Shown: positions 25,801 through 34,800 of the stretch, piece by piece
Position numbering within the stretch: position 1 is the first letter of the stretch
How the letters are laid out: each line of letters starts with the position of its first letter
Source of the DNA: Atrina japonica
Lineage: Eukaryota > Mollusca > Bivalvia > Pterioida > Pinnidae
DNA: 64,000 nucleotides
Assembly (NCBI GenBank): GCA_030159075.1
Contig: BROG01000907.1
Location: 50,001 to 114,000 of the forward strand
Reading direction: 5' to 3'
Notes under the pieces: generated by a model
The model's input: only the letters and a program-made list of their open reading frames with translations
Databases searched by the model: none
Told to the model about the DNA's origin: nothing
Program-made: the position numbers and the translations under genes

Positions 25801-28800
25801 ATCAAAGTTTTTTTTACCATGTTATAATTTTGGTTTTATTATCCACATAATACAAGCAACAACTATAAAACTGATCAATGTTATAACAAATCAACTCTTA
25901 CCTGTCATAGGATTTTTAGTTGAGGCCTCTCGTTTTTCTTTCTTGAAATAACCAGTTTCTTCTTCATTAAAGAAAGCTTTCCTCATCAAGAAACTCTGAA
26001 AAAATAAACACAAATACACTGTACATACAACTTTTAAAATGATCAATTTTCAAAATGAACAGTTATTGTAATAAAAGTCACAGTGTAAATAAAAAAGTGA
26101 AATATTGATAACTTAATATTTTTCAACCACATCAGCATTAGTTTATATTAATTGCACCAAACACTTGCATGACTTGATTAAGTTAAAGGAAACCTCTTGT
26201 GTTCTGAGCTTTAATCCTGAAAAGAAAACCAGTATCTTTACCCCTTGCAAACACATCTACCGTATTTTACGGCCTATAGGTCGATATTTTTTTTCTCCAA
26301 AGTTGTGACCTCGACCTATTCACCGCATCGACTTATCTTAAAAAAATAGTGAAATATTTAACTTGTATCTGCAATTCCTCATTTTAACATCGTAATTCAA
26401 AATTTTCCACAGGATAATCTAGGGGCCTAATCCAAACACCCATTTGTATTTACACTTAATAGGACTATTAAATGTGACCTCGTGTGTGCGTAATGCACTG
26501 TGTTCATAATCAAGTGACAAAATAATGATCTTTCAAGTTACAATATCATTGGGATTCAAGACTGTGTCAGAAACTGCGTAATAAAAATACATCGTTTACA
26601 TTATATTTATACCGGACAGTTTATACTTTTGAATGATTCCCTTATCTCGGCACCCCACTGTGAAGTTGAAGTCTACATTCAGACTTTCAGGACACTACAA
26701 GCTGTGTTCACTGGAACGTGACCTTCAACTGATAAGGATCGCGCGGCAGTCTTTGAAGTTGGGAAAGTTTTGGAAAAAGTGTTACATAAATTAATTGACA
26801 CTAAAATTGTTTGACAATTGCAGCAGCATAATAATTTAGGTCAATGTAAGGATAAGACAAGGATTGAGGTCGCTTGTGTAAACAGGATAAAGAATTTAAT
26901 GATGATTTGACAGGTAACATAATGGCGATGCACACGAGTAATGTTAGTTAAGTGATGTTAAATATATATATAAAATGCAACTTCTATGCTTTTTAATCAC
27001 TCCTATTTAATACTGTACCGTAAAATAGGCCGATCACTCTGATTATTTTAGTAGGCTACCATCGTGTTAGCACCAGTTATTAAACATAAACGATGCATTT
27101 TTGTGTTCTCCCATTCATGTTTCCATCTCTGCCGACATCGACCTGTCCTCCATTTCGACCTATCTAATACTTAATCCTGGATTTTTGCCAAACATCGACC
27201 ATTCGACATATCCCCCACATCGACCTATAGGCCATAAAATACGATACACTGTTCTGTCCTTTAGAGACATATAAAATGTAGCACTTTATTTAGGTCAGTA
27301 GAATCACCAACTCTCTAAACCATTTCCATGACAATTTTTGTTAATCTGCTTAATTATTGAGGATATTTTTTCCAAACTTAAATCAATTACTTGATTTTTG
27401 ATGTAGTGTATAGACTTTTTTCTTAAAATTATCTGCTCATTTGAATGGTGTATTTTCAAAAAGATCAACATAATAGGATCTGCCGCTGCATTATTCCACA
27501 CTAGATGGTGATACTATGGGTTATCAACTGCACCTGAAGCAGAGATTGCTTAATAACCATGTTGTTTAAATTCAGACGCATACACAGAGGGCCATAAATG
27601 TTTTATTATACCAAAATAAACAATACAAAAAGAAAATTGAATGAGATTATTTAATATATTTGAGTACAACATTTTATCAACTTAATAAGGCATACATGTA
27701 GGTAAAACCTATGGAGAGGGCGAAAGCATAAATCAGCAGTTTAACATGTTCAATGTTTTTTATTACGTAAATGCCCTGGTCATTCACTCATTGTTTTAAA
27801 TAAAATATTAAGTGACTGACTGTTTCCTTTGGTGTTAAAACTTAATAGAATCCATGTATTATTTATTAGTCATGAATTAAATGTAACATATAACATTTAT
27901 GCTATATATTTTACTCTATCTCAGCATTACCTGAAAAATGGATGCACTCCTTGATTGGATTCAGTGTACAGTGCATTCGATTTACATGCACGTGAGATTT
28001 GCCGGCAAGGGGTTATTTCCCTGGTATTATTTTCCGTTGCCAATGGCACTGAAGGTATTATACCACGGTCACGTGATTACCTTGGGATTATTTCCCTCGG
28101 AGGTGGAGTTTCGGTGACATATCCTTATTATATTTTGTCATGTGACTGCTTTTAATCCAATTGTGAATAATTTAACAAACATGAGGTATAATAATCTAAA
28201 TAATACAATATGCTGCAATGTTGTTGTTGGAGTATAATATAACAATATGCATTCCATACATTGTATGTACAATGTTTGAAGAACCTAATATTTTATCTAT
28301 AATCCTCAATAATAGAACTCTAAATATATAATCCAACTGTGTTGAAAATTAAATAATTTAAGTCAACTTTTATGCAGCAAATTACAACTACTGAAGCAAT
28401 CAATAGTCTAAGTCATATGGCAAGATGATATCGCAATATTCCACAGAATTGAATTCAGTAGTATTCTTGCTAACTATGCCAATTAAGCAGTGTTTGTTTG
28501 TTGGTTATAACATGTACATGCATAATATTCTCTCAGTAAAGCAGACATCTAATAAATTTAAAAAAGATATATTCTTGAGGAGTTTCACAACAATGTATGT
28601 GAATTGTGTTTGTTCAGGTACAAAATGCAGCTCAAATACATAATAAATATAAAGAAATTCTTTTCTATTGGAGTCAGCGATATTGCGAAGCTTAAATATT
28701 TTCACGGTATTGTCGTCAGCTTTTTAATATTGTGATTTATCATGATGATGATGTATGATAACAACTCTATTGATTTTTATGGGAAAACACATTCAGTGGT

Positions 28801-31800
28801 GTACATGCATGTGGGGGTACTGCCCCACCCCTTGAAATATATATTTTTACTTATAACTTAAAAACCTTTCACAGCCCCATCCTTAAACCATACGGGTATA
28901 TTACTGATTGTTATGGGGACACACATTTAGTGGTGCATTTAGGGGTCCTGCCCCATCCTGTGGAATATATATTTTAACCTGAAAACTTGAAATACAATAA
29001 TGTATATTTACATCCCTGATCCTACACTTATTAATACACTATGTTACAAGTATACTTTGCTACATTTAATATCAAAGCAGGGACCGGAGAGACATATATT
29101 TGCATGTAAATCTTGTTATTGTAATAGTACTATTGGAAGGTGCACTATTGTGATTGTCCAGTGTTGCATTGGACACAGTTTGTCTATTATTGCAATAACA
29201 GTACTATTGGAAGGTAGGATATTGCACTTTATTGTGATTGTCTATTGGAAGGTGCACTATTGCATTACCAGTTTATTATTGCAATGGTACTATTGGAAGG
29301 TACACTATTGTGATTGTCTATTGCATTACCAGTTTATTATTGCAATGTACTATTGGAAGGTACTATTGGAAGGTCTACACTTTTGTGAATGTCTATTGCC
29401 TATTGTAATTGTCTATTGCATTACCAGTTTATTATTGCAATAGTACTATTGGAAGGTACACTATTGTGATTGTCTATTGCATTACCAGTTTATTATTGCA
29501 ATAGTACTATTGGAAGGTACACTATTGTGATTGTCTATTGCATTACCAGTTTATTATTGCAATGGTACTATTGGAAGGTACACTATTGTGATGCATACAC
29601 TATTGTGATTGTCTATTGCATTACCAGTTTATTATTGCAATAGTACTATTGGAAGGTACACTATTGTGATTGTCTTTTGCATTACCAGTTTATTATTGCA
29701 ATAGTACTATTGGAAGGTACACTATTGTGATTGTCTATTGCATTACCAGTTTTTTTTTTTTTGCAATAGTACTATTGGAAGGTACACTATTGTGATTGTC
29801 ACTTTATTGTTGTGATTTGTACACTATTGCATTATTGCCAGTTTATTATTGCAATAGTACTATTGGAAGGTGCACTATTGTGATTGTCTATTGCATTACC
29901 AGTTTATTGTTGCAATAGTACTATTGGAAGGTACACTATTGTGATTGTCTATTGTTACCAGATTGTTACAATTGCATTACCATTGTTATTGCATTGCAAT
30001 TATTGCAATACTATTGGAAGGTGCACTATTGTGATTGTCTGTTGCATTACCAGTTTATTATTGCAATAGTACTAGTTACACTATTGTATTGCATTGCATT
30101 AGTTTATTATTGCTATACTATTGAAGGTACACTATTATTGTGATTGTCTTTATTGCATTACCAGTTTATTATTGCAATAGTACTATTGGAAGGTGCACTA
30201 CACTATTGTGATTGTCTATTGCAATAGTACTATTGGAAGTTATTGTGATTGTTATTGCAATATTGTACTATTGGAAGGTACACTGTGATTGTCTATTGCA
30301 TTGTCTATTGCATTACCATTTTTGTCTATTGCAATTAGTACAATAGTATTGGAAGGTACACTATTGTGATTGTCTATTGCATTACCAGTTTATTATTGCA
30401 ATAGTACTATTGGAAGGTACACTATTGTGATTGTCTATTGCATTACCAGTTTATTATTTAATAGTACTATTGGAAGGTGCACTATTGTGATTGTCTATTA
30501 AATTACCAGTTTATTATTGCAATAGTACTATTGGAAGGTACACTATTGCGATGCATTGGTAGGTTGATGTTTACGCCATTAAGAAATATATATCAAAAAC
30601 TAAAAAAACGAATATTACAAACTATTTTATCATGTTTATAGCAAATGTAATGATTACATATTTACCTGTTTTGGAATGTACTTTCCATTTTCTCTTAGTA
30701 TCTTACTTCTTATCAATACGTGGCTGAAACAAAATGATGAAAGTCAAAGAAATGCAAGTCAAAAAAGTTCATATCTTAATTGATAAATATAAAACATGCT
30801 TAGATGATGTTGTATTTCTGTAGAAATTTTTAACATATCATGCATACATGTATATTGCCAAGAATGAAAATTTGTGTGAGAAACTTTTACTGCTATAATT
30901 ACATGTACGGTATACATGTATGTGTTTTGGTTAAACTCAGAAGTTGTATGAAGGTAATTAAACTTTATTTCAGTACCTCTTCCCTACATATATTAGCATA
31001 ATAGCTGTTATGGAATTTATTGTTTGGTAAAGATATTTATCATTTTAAATTCCTATCACTCAAGTGACATTAGTTTGTAACAGTTACAAGTAACCCTGCC
31101 CCTGGTTAGGATCAATTGAGGGAAGGCTACCAGGAAAAAGATTGAGAAGTAAAGAGACAAATGTGCTCAGATTGGAGAAAATTGATTTATTAAACTGCTT
31201 CAGTAGCAACAAGAATGAAACACACGAAGACATTGTATGAAATTACAAAAGTTTTAGCAATGAAAAACCAAGGCAAAGTGTTGGTGTCCTAGATTGCGAT
31301 GGAACATTATTACAGGAAGCAAGGAAAGATGAGTGAGGTGGACACAAAATTTTAGTGAAGTACGTACATGTACATGTACTAAAAGAGTAAAATAATCCTG
31401 TGGTAGAACTACCCAGTGATCCAATAGAAGAATTAATTGTTGCAAACCAAATTTGACAGAGATAAAGAATGCAATGCGTAAACTCAAAAATGCTAAAGCA
31501 CCATGTGTAGATAACATCACAGCAAAACTACTGAGAGTAAATTAAGATTATACAAGATATTATTATAATAGATCATATTATGTAACATCATAGAACAAGT
31601 GAACGAATGGCAAGAAACAATGTATGTAAATTTCATTGACTTTAAAAATGCATTTGACCATATTAGTCTTTGGACCATATAGCCAATATGGAGTGACCAA
31701 GAAAACTGTTGATATTGTGAAAACATTTTATGATGGATTTATATTTGCAGTAATTAATGAATATAAGACAAGTAAATGGTTTGAGATTCAAAACGGGTTG

Positions 31801-34800
31801 TAACATGTCAAACTTCCTGCTTCTAACAACACTTAACTAGGTAATGAGACTCTTGAACAGTGGAAGAAGGTGACACAAGGATAAGATGGAATTTCAACAC
31901 CAAGTTTGATGACCTAGACTTTGCTTATGACCTAAACTTTGCTTATGACCTAGACTTTGCTTAAGATATTGCTCTTCTTAGTTCATGTGGACAACACATA
32001 TAGGAGAAAGCAGACAGATGTGAAAAGTGTACATGTTGGATTGTTGATCAACAGATCCAAAAGTAAGATCATGAAGATAAATGCAGCTCAACAACCAATC
32101 AAATTAAATGATATAAGGTCACTGAAGATGTAGACACCTTTGTGTAACTTGGGGTGATGAGGAGGAATGGAGGATATGAGGGAACATATTGCAAAGGCAA
32201 GAACAGCATTTTTAAGACTCCAAAGGATCTGGAACAGACCTGTGTTAGCCGACTACTGGTTCAGAACTAGTAGAATCTAAAAATATTTTATCCACACTAG
32301 ACCATGTCAACTTGATGCTTCATTGGTAACTCTTCATAATAACATATTAAATCAAAGGCCTGAATGGCCACAATGAAATGAATGCCCAGTTGATGTGGGT
32401 ACATGTATGCCAATCTAGAAAATTTAGGTGGATTCACATCTGTAGCTGATAAACTTCTAGTTTTAAAGAGTACAGGGGTGCTAACACAACATTCAATCAA
32501 CTTTGTTTTACAGCATCAGCCGTTCTGCAATATAATAGCCATTGGGTATAGACTCGAAACTGCTATACATGCCAAGTGTAACACTTGAAGTGTTACTTGT
32601 CACTACTGATTAAGCATACTAACAATTCATACAATCTCTGCTGATACCCTAATCGACATCCATAAATGGTAATTAATTTTTTGATAATCATTTAATAAGT
32701 CAGAAAACTTCACCATGTGCTGATAATGTTATGTCAACAACAATGAACTGCTTAAATCGTTATCATTTACAATTCAAATTATCATAAAGTTTCAGATTCC
32801 AACTGCACTTCCGAAATATGTGATAAAATAATAAAAGTTGTCGTTAAACCTGTGAAAAAGTGAGTATAACGTATAACATTATTTGACATGTACATGGATA
32901 CGAAACTCATGACTGCAAACTCCGAAACAGCGGTGATGCTGTGTCTACACTAGCTCATCGTCTTGGCTATGTGATGAATCTCTATATTCATGTGCATGTT
33001 AGAAGTAGATCCTAATATGTGTAAATGAATAGTAAGCCTAATATATTAATTCCTTTATCAAAATTATCATTATAATTTAATTTCCCTGCTAATATGATTA
33101 CTATCATGGTAGAAGTTATAAAAAATGCATGAATAGAAACAACACATGCTGAATATTCTTGATGAAAGCTTTAGTTTTAGTGACTGAGACCTACCTATCT
33201 GTTATATTGTTTTGAAACTGAAGACAAACTGTGAGTTGTCGGAATCTGCAGGATCCCTATATACCGTTTTACATTAAAATGCTAAATGCCATAAAAATCA
33301 CATATTTTGGTAACTCGAATAATTCAAGCGCTCTCCTTCGTTTGAGGGCTTGAATTCTTTATATGATATTAATAATATCGTGTCAGTTGTTCCCAGTCAC
33401 TGGAAACAGATCACAGCATTTCATTCCTTTGAATAAGCGCAATATGCATATCCGAAGAAAACCCATACATGGGCACCTTTTGTTTTTGCTCTGCCTTAAA
33501 GGTCTTTACATGTACACCAAACAAATCCTGACAATCTGATTCACTTTTTATATTGCATCATTTCAACTGTAATTGAAGGACAACTTTATTTACATTTACT
33601 ATCAGTTCCTCTAATTTTTCTGGCCAGATTTATACAAATCCCACAATGGTAGACAATTATTTGATTTCCGGTCTCACTGTTTCAAGTGTATAATATATGC
33701 ATTCTGGCGTTAATGAAGTGATCGTAGTGAGTGGAATCAGCGATAAATAAAGCTAACACTGTTAGATTTATATATTTTTGTGAAATATAACAACTAAATT
33801 ATTCAGATTAAAATTTTTGAGACATTTTTTCTGGTACATATTTTGCAGGATGTGCTTTTGTTCTAAATATTTGATGTCACAATTAAACTTTGGCGAAATT
33901 TTGTGGGACAGGTGTTATGTTGCTCATGTGAGATCGGATAGACTTCCAATGAGATGCTATATTAGGCATCTGTAAAAAAGAAGATGCACTTGTTTTCAAG
34001 GCATTGCCTTCGGCTTGGTTCATATTAAATGCTTAATGTAGAAATATTGGGTAAATAGTCTTGTCCCTACCAACTACCATGCACGCAAAGATGTTTTACT
34101 TTTATATAGCCAGTAAATACAGTTGGTAAATAGCTCATCAGAGCTAATGTTATATTGTATATCCGACTCTACTGGTGCGGGACCTATTCTTGGACAGTGC
34201 CTATTGTCAGACACTTCTCTTTTCGTGTAAATGAACAAGATTTTTCCAGATATTTTTAATACACATTGTCAGACTTTAAACGTGAATTGAAACATGTTAC
34301 AAAAATTACGATTAATAATTCCATTACAACATTGTAATCACCTATCTTTCTATTGTACTGTCTAACACAAGCTGGGAGGGAAGTGACATCACTAGCTCAA
34401 TGTAAATACTACTACTGTCCGACAATTGGTCCTCCTGCATCACAATTACGGCATTCAGGTTGGGTTTTTTAAATGGGCTAAATTCACTTTTTGTTTCGCA
34501 TTTTCCACCAAAACTTATCAAATTATATTGCATCTAAAGGTAACCTATTGTGATACAAAATTTCAAAGCAATACTACCAGTTGAACTGAAGATATTTCGT
34601 AAAAACCTCAATTTTCATCCGAGAATAGGTCCCGAACCAGTAAATAAATATCGGTAGGGGTAAATACCGAAATGTACTGGAATGTACCGAAATGGACATG
34701 AAGTACCGAAATGTACCCCAAAAAGGTGGAAATGGAGGGTAAAACTACTAAAATGTATGCTACATGTATTTTGAGACTATATCTAGACATATTTTTATTT

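Noticed and set aside
29000..30143. 147-, 61- and 63-codon frames
   Set aside because: Translations of the 61-bp minisatellite.
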